DNA from: Voacanga thouarsii
Lineage: Eukaryota; Streptophyta; Magnoliopsida; Gentianales; Apocynaceae
DNA: 64,000 nucleotides
Direction: 5' to 3'
Assembly (NCBI GenBank): GCA_026120185.1
Contig: JANUWF010003366.1
Span: 124,001 to 188,000, forward strand
Shown here: positions 45,396 to 56,530 of the stretch, one piece after another
Layout of the letters: every line of letters starts with the position of its first letter
How positions within the stretch are numbered: position 1 is the first letter of the stretch
Translations under genes and position numbers: made by a program
The notes under the pieces: model-generated
Told to the model about the DNA's origin: nothing
What the model saw: only the letters and a program-made list of their open reading frames with translations
Database searches by the model: none

Positions 45396-46706
45396 CAGTG
45401 GGCATTCCTTGGTCATGTGGTGACTAAGGAGGGAATTAAGGTAGATCTGGCCAAGGTGGAAGCGGTATCAGACTGGAAGCAGCCGGAGAATATTATCGAG
45501 ATCCGGAGTTTCTTGGGGTTGGCGGGATACTACCGAAGGTTTATCAAGGGATTCTCGACACTCGCATCGCCAATGACCCGTTTGTTGAGAAAGGATGTTC
45601 GGTTTGTGTGGAATGAGAAATGCGAGAAAAGCTTCCAAGAACTAAAGAAGAGACTGATGACAGCACCGGTATTGAGTCTACCAGAGGAAGGCAAATCTTA
45701 CGCACTGTACACCGACGCTTCGAAAGAAGGACTGGGAGCGGTGTTGATGCAAGACAGGAAAGTGATTGCCTATGCATCACGAAAGTTGCGACCGCATGAA
45801 GTGAACTACCCTACCCACGACTTGGAGCTGGCGGCTATAGTGTTCGCCCTAAAGAAATGGCGACACTACTTGTATGGAGCCGAGTACGAGGTGTTCACCG
45901 ACCATAAGAGCCTGAAGTATATCTTCACTCAGAAGGATTTGAACTTGAGGCAACAAAGGTGGATGGAATTTTTGGAAGAATACCGTTGCCCGATCAACTA
46001 CCATCCCGGGAAGGCTAACGTGGTGGCAGACGCACTAAGCAGGAAAGTTGGGATGGCTAGGCTGAAGGTGCAAGAAATGCAAGTAGTTCAGGACGTATTG
46101 GACAGAAGGACGGAAGTGCGAGACAAAGCGATTGCTATCAGCAACTTGAAGTTGGTGCCGGACTTGAGGCAAGAAATAGTGGAAGCTCAGCGAAGTAACG
46201 CCGAGTTTCAAATTCTTAAGGATAAGGAGCTTAAGCGACCGAACAGTGAATTCCGTCAGGACGAAGCAGGAGTTTTCCATTTCAGAGATCGATTGTGTGT
46301 ACCCGGGGAGCAACAGCTAAGGGACAGAATTTTGGAAGAGGTACACAACAACAAGTACGCAATTCATTCGGGAGAGGTCAAGATGTATCAGGATTTGAAG
46401 AGAGCATACTGGTGGCCCGTAATGAAGCGAGATGTAGTCAAGTACGTATCGACCTGTCTTACCTGCCAGAAAGTTAAAGCGGAGCATAAGAAGTCAGCGG
46501 GACTATTGCAGCCATTGCCAGTGCCAGAATGGAAGTGGGAGGAGGTGACTATGGATTTCGTCACCGGACTCCCTATGTCAAAGACTCAGAAGGACGCCAT
46601 ATGGGTAGTAGTGGATCGACTGACCAAGTCGGCCCACTTTATCCTAGTAAATGTAAGGGACTCCATGGAGAAGCTGGCTCAGATATATGTTCGAGAAATA
46701 GTCTGA
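45396..46706 (+). pseudogene. CHR2 RT end, RNase H and integrase N-terminal part
   Basis: A 429-residue open frame (45417-46706): [34 protein letters not shown] (RT end), then RNase [52 protein letters not shown]. Integrase follows: [12 protein letters not shown]-type finger with [24 protein letters not shown] and [12 protein letters not shown] (first catalytic Asp). It ends at a TGA (46704) in place of an Arg codon of IVRLHG. Confidence 0.93.
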
Positions 46707-47594
46707 CTCCATGGAGAACCTTCGAGCATAGTGTCAGACCGAGACCCGAGGTTTACTTCTCGTTTTTGGGAAAAGTTCTAGGAAGCAATGGGATCGAATT
46801 TGAAGTTCAGTACGATGGCGCATCCGCAGACTGATAGGCAGTTAGAAAGGGTGATCCAAATATTAGAGGATATGTTGAGGGCCTGTGTTCTGGATTTTGG
46901 GGACAAGTGGATAGAATGCGTACCTTACGCGGAATTATGTTATAACAACAGCTATCAGGCCTCGATTGGGATGGCACCTTACGAGGCTTTGTATGGGCGC
47001 AAGTGTCAAGTCCCGTTGTATTGGACTTGGACAGAAGATGGACACGTGAGCAAAACTGGAGAGGTTTGTGTGCAAGAGATGTTGAATAAGGTGAAGCTAA
47101 TCCGAGAAAGGTTAAAGGCGGCTCAGAGCCGGCAAAAGAGTTATGCGGACAACAGGATGAGGGAATTGGAATTTCAAGTCGGGGACCGTATGTTTCTGAA
47201 GCTATCACGCAACCGTGGGATTGTGAAGCATCCGAAGGGTGGAAAATTGAATCCGAGGTATTTGGGGCCGTTTTTTATTAAGGAAAGAATCGGACCAGTA
47301 GCTTACCGGTTAGACCTACCGGATGGGTTGACGGGTATCCATGACGTGTTCCATATGTCACAGTTGAATAAGTATAATGCGAATCCCGGTCACGTGTTGA
47401 ATGAGGAACCGTTAGTGTTGCAGCCAGCCTTGAGCTACGTGGAAAAGCCTGTTCGGATATTGGACCGCAGTGTCAAAACCCTCTGGAATAAGCAGATACC
47501 GATGGTTAAGATTCAGTGGGAGCACCATGGCACGCATGATGCTACATGGGAATCGGAAGAATGGGTTAAGTGGAAGTATCCCGAGCGGAAATAG
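46707..47594 (+). pseudogene. CHR2 integrase C-terminal part with chromodomain tail
   Basis: It continues in the same frame after the TGA: VSDRDPRFTS (second catalytic Asp), a TAG at 46779 in place of Gln, then HPQTDRQLERVIQILEDML (catalytic Glu), ECVPYAELCYNNSYQASIGMAPYEALYGRKC, GDRMFLKLS, LGPFFIKERIGPVAYRLDLP, HDVFHMSQL. The chromodomain-like end is ILDRSVKTLWNKQIPMVKIQW, ATWESEEWVKWKYPER. This tail marks Tekay/Del chromoviruses and is thought to bind heterochromatin histone marks. Confidence 0.93.
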
Positions 47595-47625
47595 AGGTAT
47601 GCTTGACTTTCGGGGCGAAATTCTT

Positions 47626-47640
47626 CTAAGGATGAGAGGA
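47626..47640 (+). other. CHR2 polypurine tract
   Basis: After the pol stop comes the clade's GGGGCGAAATTCTTCTAAGG phrase, then GATGAGAGGA directly before the LTR TG at 47641. Confidence 0.85.
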
Positions 47641-47808
47641 TGTGAAACCCCAGTCAAGACCAACCGTAGAGTAAGGGGGTTGGGATGCATATCATGCTTT
47701 ATTTCATGATTAAATATGTTTTCATATGATTTCTATGTGCTTTGAATTTGATTTTTATTATCTTGAAGTCTTGTTGGTGAGTGATGTGTAAGAGGGGCAA
47801 AATGGTAA
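47641..47808 (+). repeat. CHR2 3' LTR, only the first 168 bp
   Basis: It matches 37881-38048 at every base except position 13 (A in the 5' LTR, G here). Identity ends after AAAATGGTAA at 47808; the 5' LTR continues TTTTTGCCC while this copy continues CAACCATAC, which is COP1 sequence. The remaining 4.1 kb of the LTR has been lost. Confidence 0.92.
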
Positions 47809-48171
47809 CAACCATACTTCGCAATATCTTTATAATCAACTTTTGGTCTTTATTTAGTCTTTTTGGATTTAACTAGACTTCTAATGATCAAGTTGGATAG
47901 TTGATACTTTTTTAATTTTGAAGATAGGACTTTCTGTCAAACTTTGTTTTACTATTTGTTGTAGTCTATTGCTTCATCCCAAGAAAAATACCTTCATCAC
48001 TCATTGCAATAAATTTACTTAACTGGTCTCTATCATTCAAAATGTAACATTTTTTCCAAGGATATAAAAGTAGTTTAGTTGAGGTTTTCATCCATTCTAA
48101 AGCTTGTATGCAGTTTTGTTTGTGTGAGGTTTGAAATATATTCTGTTGATGATATATGCAGCAGTGTTTAT
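47809..48171 (-). pseudogene. COP1 integrase C-terminal part
   Basis: The minus strand reads NTAAYIINRIYFKPHTNK.AY, W.GWKP.L.Y.., KCYILNDRDQLSKFIAMSDEGIFLGM, the copia integrase end (usual form CFVLND.D.LGKFDAKSDEGIFLGYS), then a decayed linker. The block at 47966-48196 is open but has no real start. It continues at 49983 across the COP3d solo LTR and ends leftward at the deletion junction at 47808. Confidence 0.83.
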
Positions 48172-49982
48172 TGTTAGTGTTATGCCCTAGAGGCAATCAC
48201 TTGTACATTGTATATGACATATTTTATTTCATAAAAGGCATTATTTATCTGGTAGTTTCTTTTGATTACTTTTGTGCAATATAATTGTTAGATAATGTCC
48301 CTAGTACAACACTGTGTTACGAAAATCATGATAGAGATCATGATATGAAATTCCTACTACACTGTATAGTGTTAGTACTTAAATAGTCCCTAGTCGTAGT
48401 ATTAATGAAATAGGACATAATTAATGCGCAAAGACTAGCATGTGTTAGACTTCCTGATGTGATCAAGTGGTGGTTCTTATATCCGTGAGTATTAAGATAC
48501 TCAAAGTTAACACGTGGATGCTTGTTAGTGGAACAAATCACATGGATACTATTTAGTACCAGTAATATAATCTCAATATAGCAAACGTGCAAGTATCCTT
48601 AGACTTGAATCTCCAAGGTACTTTGTTTGCTGAGCCTTGTGCTTTGATTCCAATCTCTGGAGCTCGATTGAAGGCCGCCTATGGGATGGATATTGGTTAC
48701 ATTGTGAGGTAAACAAAAGTAGTTGAGCGGATTAATAAATGATTCACCACTCCAAATAGTAGTGGCGAATATATCACGGCCACTTGTAGGAATTACTACT
48801 CAAGAAGTCTTTGGCCAAGGCGTATGTGTATTGGAAACAGTTCCAATTGGTGCACATCTAAATTAGTAGGTTTCTGGTACAAGTATAATTGTATTCGGGC
48901 CAGAATTAATATATATTCTGGAGAGAGTTGGCACTAATTCCGTAATCCAAACCGAATGATATATTGTATGGTGAAAGGAGTTAATTGTACTGTAGTTTGT
49001 TATTGAAGGGTTCATGTCAAGCTACTTGACTTCCTAGACTCTTGGGTGGTCATGACGTGTTGCTAGATACTGCTCATGATCTGGGAATATGGGTTTATTA
49101 ATTGATGAATTAATAAACCAATCCTGATTAGAATTAATAGGATTAATTCTAATTAATTAAGAATTATTAATCTCAAAGACATTTGGATTAATTCATGTTC
49201 GCTACCAATTGACTGAGAAACCTAATAGGTCACACACAAAAGAGGAATATATACTTAAGATGTTATTTGATAACATAGTGGGGTTTATTGTGAGAAAAAG
49301 TAGCTGATGTGGCCAAATTATAAGTAGTTATAATTGATGGGCCAATTTGTAGTTCTAAGAACTTGATGGGTTCCAATTGCAATTGCTTGTTTGGAATTCT
49401 CAAATGTGTTTTTGTAGATGCTTTTTGGTTATATGGGATATAACCCTAGTGGAAGATAAAGAGTCACATGAAAGCAACTCTATAAAACCAAGGGGCACAC
49501 AAGAGAGAAATATATGATCTTTTGTTCTCTTCACTCTCTCTCTTTTGTGTGGTTCTCAAGAAGAACACCAAGACTCGTCTTCTTCTTCTTCTTTTTTCTC
49601 TGGTTTTGTGAAACTAGAAGAACAAAGAAGAAAAACCCCAGCCACCATTGTTGTTTTTTGCTAGCACAGAAAATCTTGGTGCTTGAATGTGCTCCTTCAT
49701 ATGGATTTCTGTTAGAGATAATCACACACTGTGACTATAGTAGTTGGACATACAACTCTCACGGTGATTCTTCAAGAGGATTGCTGGATCACGCCACAAT
49801 CATCATACTTGAAGAAAGAAAGTTTTGTTTTCCAAACAAACAAAGAAAAGGTAAAAGCTATTATCTTTGTTTTCTTTGTTCTCTTTATATGTCTTGTTTT
49901 CCACACATATACGGATCCTGGGATGGTATCTCGTTTTTATTTTTCCGCTGCACCGTATATGATATGCGAGAGATACCAAACA
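48172..49982 (+). mobile_element. COP3d: Angela-type copia solo LTR (plus strand)
   Basis: It starts TGTTAGTGTTATGCCC and ends GATACCAAACA, 1,811 bp. It is the plus-strand counterpart of COP3a-c. The flanks TTTAT (48167-48171) and TTTTT (49983-49987) agree at four of five bases, a probably decayed duplication. It splits the COP1 integrase just before the NTAAY motif. The open frame at 49514-50011 is LTR sequence read through into COP1 and not a gene. Confidence 0.88.
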
Positions 49983-50600
49983 TTTTTAACTTTTGTCCAC
50001 CGTCTTTGTGACATCTCTTTAGCATTTAACATCACCTGTTCCATTTCCTAAATGGTTCTATTTTTATGATCCACAATGCTATTCTTCTTGGGTGTTTTTG
50101 GTGTTAAAAGCTCTTTTTAAAGGCCATTTTCAATATAAAAACCATCAAATAGTTTATTGTCAAATTCTTTTTTATGATCACTTCTTAGTCTTTTTAAGTT
50201 TGAAATTTTCTGAGTTGGCAAGTTCAAATATAACTTGCTAAATGCTTCAAATGCATCTGATTTATGACTCAAAAAATCTATCCCAGTGAATCTAGAAAAA
50301 ATATCAACATACACAAGACATACCTTTTTTCCTCAAACACTCTCAGTTTTTGTCAGTCCAAATAGATCTATATGCTAAAGTTTAAGTATTGTTGGTGTAA
50401 CAATTTGTTGAATCCTTTTATGTGGAGATGTATTCTATTTGCCACTTTGAGAGGGACCAAAAACTCTTTTAATATTCTTGCCTGGCTTGGTACGGACTGC
50501 ATTGCTAAACATAGTTCATACAACTGTTTGTTATTAACAAATCCCAACTTTTGATGACATAACTAGATTTCATTAGCTTTAACCACCATAAAATTATAAC
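49983..50600 (-). pseudogene. COP1 integrase core
   Basis: On the minus strand: LVYVDIFSRFTGIDFLSHKSDAF (first catalytic Asp region), LKRLRSDHKKEFDNKLF (second Asp), TPKTPKKNSIVDHKNRT (where the catalytic Glu is expected, now Asp in DHKNRT), and MLNAKEMSQRRWTKV up to the COP3d insertion. Upstream (50340-50590) is HIDLFGLTKTES. Stops are present and the Glu-to-Asp change would also harm activity. Confidence 0.82.
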
Positions 50601-51097
50601 TTTTGAATGTCCATATTTGATAACTATTGTTAAATGTTCTATTTCCAGAGATTACACGTTTTTCTTGTTCTGTTAACTATTAGGCATTTGTCTTTATTAA
50701 AGTTAACAAATATGTTGTCATCATATAATTGACTTATAATTATTAGATTAGCTTTCAAGCCATCAACATGTAAGGTTTTAAGTTTAAGCATACCTTTGAT
50801 ATTTAATATGCTATTTCCAACCACAATATTCTGTGAGCCATCTCTAAACATAACTTATTCGCCATTTTTTGTGTCCATAATTAATAAGAAACTCATTTTT
50901 ACCTGTCATACACTTTGACCATCCACTGTCAAGATACCATACATCTTCCATAACAACTTTGAGAGAAACATGTAAAATATGTGCTTAGACTCTATCCCTT
51001 CTGATCCATATATATTTCAACTTGGAGCTTTTCTATGTTTCTTAAGTTTAGATTTAGCACCTTTTCAGCCATGGTAAAGATCCTTGACTCTTTTCAA
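50601..51097 (-). pseudogene. COP1 protease end and GAG-pre-integrase region
   Basis: The minus strand reads DVWYLDSGWSKCMTG (protease-like DSG motif, usual form WYLDSGCSRHMTG), then VMFRDGSQNIVVGNSILNIKGM, LKTLHVDGLKANLIIISQL and VNFNKDKCLIVN. This is the standard copia stretch from protease to pre-integrase. Gag lies further right but is cut at 51098 by a CACTA terminus. Confidence 0.82.
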
Positions 51098-51781
51098 CAC
51101 TACAAGAAAAATGTGTAAATATGATGCAAAAAAATACGACAGCTATAAAATTTTCATAACTAACGACTATATATGACAGTTAAGTACCCGCTGTATTTGT
51201 TTCACGATAAATGATGGTTTAGTACAAGCGTCGTATTTGTCTAACAAATACAATGGTCCATCAGAATCATCTTATTTTTTGTACAACAACTAAGAGGGTA
51301 GAATGGGAGAGTCATTTTTATTGATACTAATACGTCTATTCTTATACAAACATTGCTTATGTTGAAACAAATATGACGGTATCTATAATCGTCATATTAG
51401 TTTTCAACACACACGATGTTGCATCAGACTGTTGTATTTTTTTAGAAAAATATGATAGTTTACTCTAAACCATTGTTTATTGTTAGACAAATACGATAAT
51501 TTTGGGCCATCACATTTATTTTCAAATACAACAAAATCCTTTAATAACATTTCAAATTATATCCGATTATCTTTAAATTTGGTCATAATACATTTTTAGT
51601 GATTTGAATAGATCTAACAGTTTGATCGATAGTTTGATATGCTTACATTTATAAATGTATTAGGGTTTTAGGCTATTATATAAAGATTCTAGATTATATG
51701 GTAATATATCTCACTTCTATATTATGAAGCGCTAGATCAAGGACTATAATTGAGAAGCATGAAATGCATTAGGTATTGAAA
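51098..51781 (+). mobile_element. CACTA (En/Spm-type) transposon terminus
   Basis: CACTACAAGAAAAA at 51098 is the canonical CACTA terminal inverted repeat, preceded by CAA, a possible 3-bp target copy. Over the next 400 bp short subterminal words recur in both orientations: AATACGAC (51139), GTCGTATTTGT (51229), AAATATGACGG (51389), AAATATGATAG (51458), AAATACGATA (51488). Such repeats bind the CACTA transposase. The other terminus and any transposase gene are not in the window, because CHR3 interrupts the element at 51782. It is inserted in COP1. Confidence 0.82.
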
Positions 51782-53593
51782 TGTATCATCCCACCCTCTT
51801 GTACTTTAAACTATCACTACTTTATGCATAGTGAGCATTTGTATATAAGCCCAGAATAAGAAAAAATTAGTTTGATGAGATGGACATTTTGGTATAATAA
51901 AATTTTCCAATGGTATTATTAGAATCTTGACTACGAATTGTGAAAAACTGAGAAAGAATTTGAAAATTCTGAGATATACCGTTACATTCAGTTTATTCCA
52001 CAGATTGCATTGGTCAAATAAAAAGTTTTCCCAGTTGGGATGAATAGTGACTTGAACATGAGTATTCCTCAAGAAATATAATGATGTCCTAAAGAAATAC
52101 AGTGTTTTTTGTCATATGATTGGTTGGGAAAGTCAAGTGTCTTCATGTGATTAGTTGTGAAAGCCAAGTGTCTTTATGTAAGTGATTGTGCAAGCCAAGT
52201 GTTGTTGTGCAATTGGTTGCATAAGAGTTTATGCAAGATTCTAAGAACTTCTACTATTTTCTATAATACACCAAAGTCTACACTTGGACCAATAAGGATT
52301 TACCAAATCAACTTGACTATTTAATGCACCATTTGACAATGAGTTGAAATTTGCCTATTTCAGAACGAAAATGGCGGTGGACAAGACTGTTTAGCAGTTG
52401 GATTTTAGCAACAAAAAGAGAGGAGAAGAAGAGAAAAGGAAAAGGAAGGAAAATACGAGAAAAATAGAAAAGTTAGAGAGAGAAAGGGATTCCATGAGCT
52501 TGGGAATGGAAAAAGAAAGAAAAGCTTAGATATTTCTTGGCTTGGATATCACTGTATACAAGGTAAAATGCCTTTCTTATTGAATTAAAAGTTTTTAATA
52601 GCTTGTGAGGGTTATTTTGGTATATGATTTTCATACAAATATGCTTGAAGTATGAATTATGCTTGGTAAAGCTTTATGATATCAAGGTGTTTTTGTGTGT
52701 GCTATATGGTGGTGGAATGGAATTGCTGCGTTTTGTATGATGTTTGGTTATGTTTAAAAGCTGTTCTGAAGAGTTGATCATGGTAGCATATGTAGAAGAA
52801 ATAATGAAGAAAGACTTAAAGTAAGAAATGGTTTAATTATTGAGAAGATACAAGGTTATTATGCTTTGCCCATGACTGTTGGTTTTTGTTGTTGCGTATA
52901 CATGAAATATTGGTCCATGCATGACTGAAAATAGGAAGACTGAGTGATGTTATAGTAAAGAATGGAATGAATTAAGTGATGTTTAGGTACTATAATGAAG
53001 AAGGAATAATTGATTAGCTCCTAGCAATTTGGTGTCAGTTTGAAACTATGTGAACAAGGATCTTTTGTTTGTAGCTGAAGTTCTTAGGAATATTTTGGCA
53101 TAAATTTGAAGTTAGTTGGACTTGTGAATAGAAAGTTATGATGAAAAAGCTAAACCTTTGCAAACCTGAACGTGATAAGGATTCTGGAAGTTTGTGAGCA
53201 AAATTAAACAAAATGGAGAAGGGAATTGGTGTTCTATAAACTGAAAATGATAATGGGATGTTGTGAGGACATTTTTGAACTAGTTTGACATTAGTTGGAC
53301 ATGTCAATCAAAAGATATGTTAAAAACAAGAATAGGTACCAAGTTGTGAAAAATGCAGCATTTATTAAAGGGAAAATGATTTCACATATTGTTGTCCTTT
53401 GTAATGATGGATGGATAAAATGTTAAAGATATGCATGAAGATGTGGGATATGAAAGTTGGAAAAAAAGATGTGAAATGGATACCTAGGTTTGAATCAATT
53501 CAAACATTGTGTTACCTTTTCTTAAAATGAATATAATGAATTAGTGTGTCAGTATTCTTCATGAATAGGTGTGTGTGTGTGTGTGTGTGTGTG

Positions 53594-53630
<37 letters not shown>

Positions 53631-55521
53631 TTGCTAAAGGAAATATGGGACGATTTTAATGTAGGCATAACCTCATCATGGGCCGTGTAAAAGGTAGGAA
53701 TGATATATTGCAAACCTATCATAGTAGATGAGGTAACTCCCACCTGCTTTTGCAAATACCATTTTGTGCTAGTATTTTCTAAATAGGTTTTGATCACATG
53801 ATTAAGATTTTTTTTGGTTTTCCTAAGTCAAAATATGGTTTTCCTGAGCAAATAATCATTTTATTTCGTGGCGCTTATTTTCCCTACAACATGAAAATGT
53901 GAATAATAAAACTTTTGGTTTTCCTGGATAAGGTTTTGGTTTTTTGAACAAAAAATGATTAAATGTCATGAAATGAAATATTTTTTGCAAAGGATTTCAA
54001 ATTCTTTGTGTTATGAAATATTCTGATGTGCAAGGAATTACGAGAAATGCCTTTTTCACATATTTTGTGATGAAATGAATGTTTTACTTGCACTAATGCA
54101 TTCCATTCCATGTTTAGTCAGAAAGCATACAAAATATTTATTTCTCTTACCTTATTGGAATGATGGATTCTTTCTAAAACTATACGCCATGTTGAAATGC
54201 TAAATCCGTGAATCTTTTTCTTATTTTGGATTAGCTGAGATGAAATTCCTTTGGACTCAAATATGCCTAAAATGCATTATTTACATAAAATACTCTCAAG
54301 GAATGATTTTATAGTGCGGGGCGGACTTTTTATCCTTCAATGCAAGGAATTTGGAAAACGATTTCTCGATAGGGTATTAGTATTTGGTAAAAATGATATT
54401 TTGGCATAGGAATCTGTTTCTTACCGGTTTCTCAAAAAATGCGATATTGAATTGGTCTTGTGAACCAATGTTATTATGTTTGTCTTGTGAACCAGTGAAA
54501 ACATTCTGTACTCAGCAAGAGCTTTTATCATTGTACTAACTCACGTTAGAGATTGATAACCCCAAGTAACCTAGCTAGTTATGGGGATTGTCTTAATCTA
54601 AATGGAGTAATAATACATTGAGATTAGCCATCTAGCTAGCCTTTTTATGTCTGGCAATTACTTCATGTCTATGTGCATATTGTTTAAGGGTTGTCCATTA
54701 TTGCTGGGTAGGGACACATGGTATATTCCATTCCTTGACACCTCGAGAGTGATTGACAGCATGCTTGGGACTCCTGGGCTGGCAAGTAAAAGATTTTAAT
54801 TTTAAGGTATTGGGTTTGTATGCACTTACCGTTCTAGCAATACATGATTGAATGCCATAGGTTTGTTCCTTCGCAAAATATGACTGTAATAGCCAATGGA
54901 AAAACTTTGTATGCTTTACACATATGCTGACTTTCTATGGAGAGAAATGCTAGTGTTTTTTGGAAATTGTTGCAAATGTTGAAAAAAAATCGATTTTCCA
55001 ATCATGCCTGAAAATATTGAACAAATCTTGAGCATTCTTTTCATCAATTGTAGAGTTGTTTTTAGGGAAAAAGTGCAACAAACTTCTATAGTGGTTATGA
55101 CACAAAACGCGATAAATCTTTATTCTTACATTTTCTTTTTGTTGCAAAAACCCCTAGCTCACATGGGACTCACTGAGTGATCTTCAGTTACATATGTCTT
55201 TGCTCTATTTTCTTAGGAACCGGAGCTGAAAACCAACGCTACTGAAGACGTTGCCACTTTTTGGGTCCGTAACTCTACAACTTTGTTTATGTATGTAATG
55301 TTTTAGACATAGTGGATAGGTTAGTGTACTTTGAACTATGTTTTCTTTTGGGATGGTATATTATAGTACCTGAGTCTTAAACAGCTTTAATGTACTCATT
55401 GTTATGGTTATCGCTCCTCTTTTGCTCTTATTGTTATAAAGACCCCTTGTCTGAGAATTTAGCCAGGGTGACCTCTAAATTTGTTACATTTTTTTATATT
55501 ATTTTTAGTAAGAGTGTTATA
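51782..55521 (+). repeat. CHR3 5' LTR (3.74 kb)
   Basis: It begins TGTATCATCCC and ends GAGTGTTATA. The final part has AAAGACCCCTTGTC and CAGGGTGACC, as at the ends of the CHR2 and CHR4 LTRs. It shares TTTTGGT..AATAAAATTTT and CTCACTGAGTGATCTTC-type words with CHR4. It holds a donor-like ACAAG/GTAAAATG at 52562 and a GT/TA compound microsatellite (53569-53626). No gene is present. Confidence 0.85.
53569..53626. repeat. Compound (GT)n-(AT)n microsatellite
   Basis: A GT run (53571-53593) is followed by an AT run (53598-53626) inside the CHR3 LTR. It generates a low-complexity minus-strand frame at 53549-53797 that should be ignored. Confidence 0.95.
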
Positions 55522-55523
55522 AT

Positions 55524-55535
55524 TAGTATCAGAGC
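55524..55535 (+). other. CHR3 primer binding site (initiator tRNA-Met)
   Basis: TAGTATCAGAGC equals the iMet complement TGGTATCAGAGC with one G-to-A change. Confidence 0.82.
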
Positions 55536-55597
55536 ATGATAGGAGATTATTTGTAGTATAGTTCTCGAAAATGATAGAAATTCATTATTTTGTAGAT

Positions 55598-56291
55598 ATG
55601 GCTGGTGCAGACTATAAGGGTAAGAAACTCATAGATGACCAAAGTAAGGATACAAAAAATGTAGAAAAAGAAGAAAGCTCTTTATTTAAGAAGAGTATTG
55701 GGAAGACATGGACTGGGCCTGGGCCTAGGCCCAGTTACTTTTATGTGGAGATTGGAAAGGGTCCTAGTCCTCGAGCTCGACCTTATGTGACCTAAGCCAG
55801 CTTTCTTTTGACCTCACCTTAAGACCCGCTAGCTAAAAGGAATTCCATAGAACTCAATAGCTATGATGACACCACTAGAGACTCTATGATCCAGACAGTG
55901 ACCTTAGTGACATAGCTAGGAGACGTGCCCATTACTAATCACTAGTAGCAACCTTGGTGGCCGAGTACCAGCAGAAGCCTAAGATGGTACTTTTTGACCT
56001 ACCAACAGATGAAGTTGAGGAGGGAACCCTGAAGAGGTAGAAAAGGCAGTCAATGGTGAAGTATTTAAGATTGTAATGAAAGAGTTAGAGATTACGCAAA
56101 TTGAATAGGATGCTGATATTAAGGAAGAGATGGTAGAGGACTCGAGGGATGATATGAATGAGGATATGATAGCCGATGATAAGGCCAAGTTAAAGGACTT
56201 TGATGATCATCAATCAGATACCCCTGAGTACTATTTTATTATGTCAGACACAACACCCTCAATGTCTGACAGTAGTGATAACAATGCATAG
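55598..56291 (+). pseudogene. CHR3 acidic ORF upstream of gag (ORF0), decayed
   Basis: The ATG 55598 follows a TATTTTGTAG acceptor-like site. The start MAGADYKGKKLIDDQSK aligns with MTARSDKGKHRMDEY of CHR4. The first frame ends at 55795. Beyond it the sequence stays rich in GAT/GAG codons (about 55985-56285: EEVEEG.., ..EDSRDDMNEDM-like words) but in shifting frames. No domain is recognised. It is evidence that the acidic ORF is an ancestral part of this clade. Confidence 0.6.
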
Positions 56292-56530
56292 GATGATATA
56301 TAAATACGAAGTATAATATACATAGTATAGTGTATATATATTATATGTGTATCGGCAAATATAGGTGCACCTAATTTTGTATATTGGCAGGTCTAGATGT
56401 GATGTGTGCATAATTTTGTACTGACATTATATTTAGATGAAGAATAAATATATGTTGTGTTTCCTATTATCTATGCTGTGTTCACTCTTTTATTTTTCGA
56501 TTGTGATATATTCTGGATGGTTTTCATAAA
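56292..56530 (+). other. Spacer between the CHR3 acidic ORF and gag
   Basis: This 240-bp AT-rich spacer with TATATATTATAT-type sequence corresponds in position to 42861-43060 of CHR2. I see no gene or clear signal in it. Confidence 0.6.

Larger units (their letters stand above)
37881..47808 (+). mobile_element. CHR2: Tekay/Del-type chromovirus, 3' LTR truncated
   Basis: A 4.29-kb 5' LTR (37881-42169), iMet primer site, acidic ORF, gag, and protease-RT-RNase H-integrase-chromodomain in gypsy order, polypurine tract, and the first 168 bp of the 3' LTR. The 168 bp match the 5' LTR with one difference, so the element is young or recently homogenised. Gag and pol lie in one frame apart from a deletion near 45395. 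It is inserted in COP3c, opposite orientation. The left flank is ATAAG and the right flank has been lost. Confidence 0.93.

Noticed and set aside
49514..50011. 165-codon open frame with a hydrophobic start
   Set aside because: It spans the end of the COP3d LTR and runs into antisense COP1 integrase. Composition is low-complexity and there is no homology pattern.
53549..53797. Minus-strand frame with Thr-His and Ile-Tyr repeats
   Set aside because: It is a translation of the GT/AT microsatellite.
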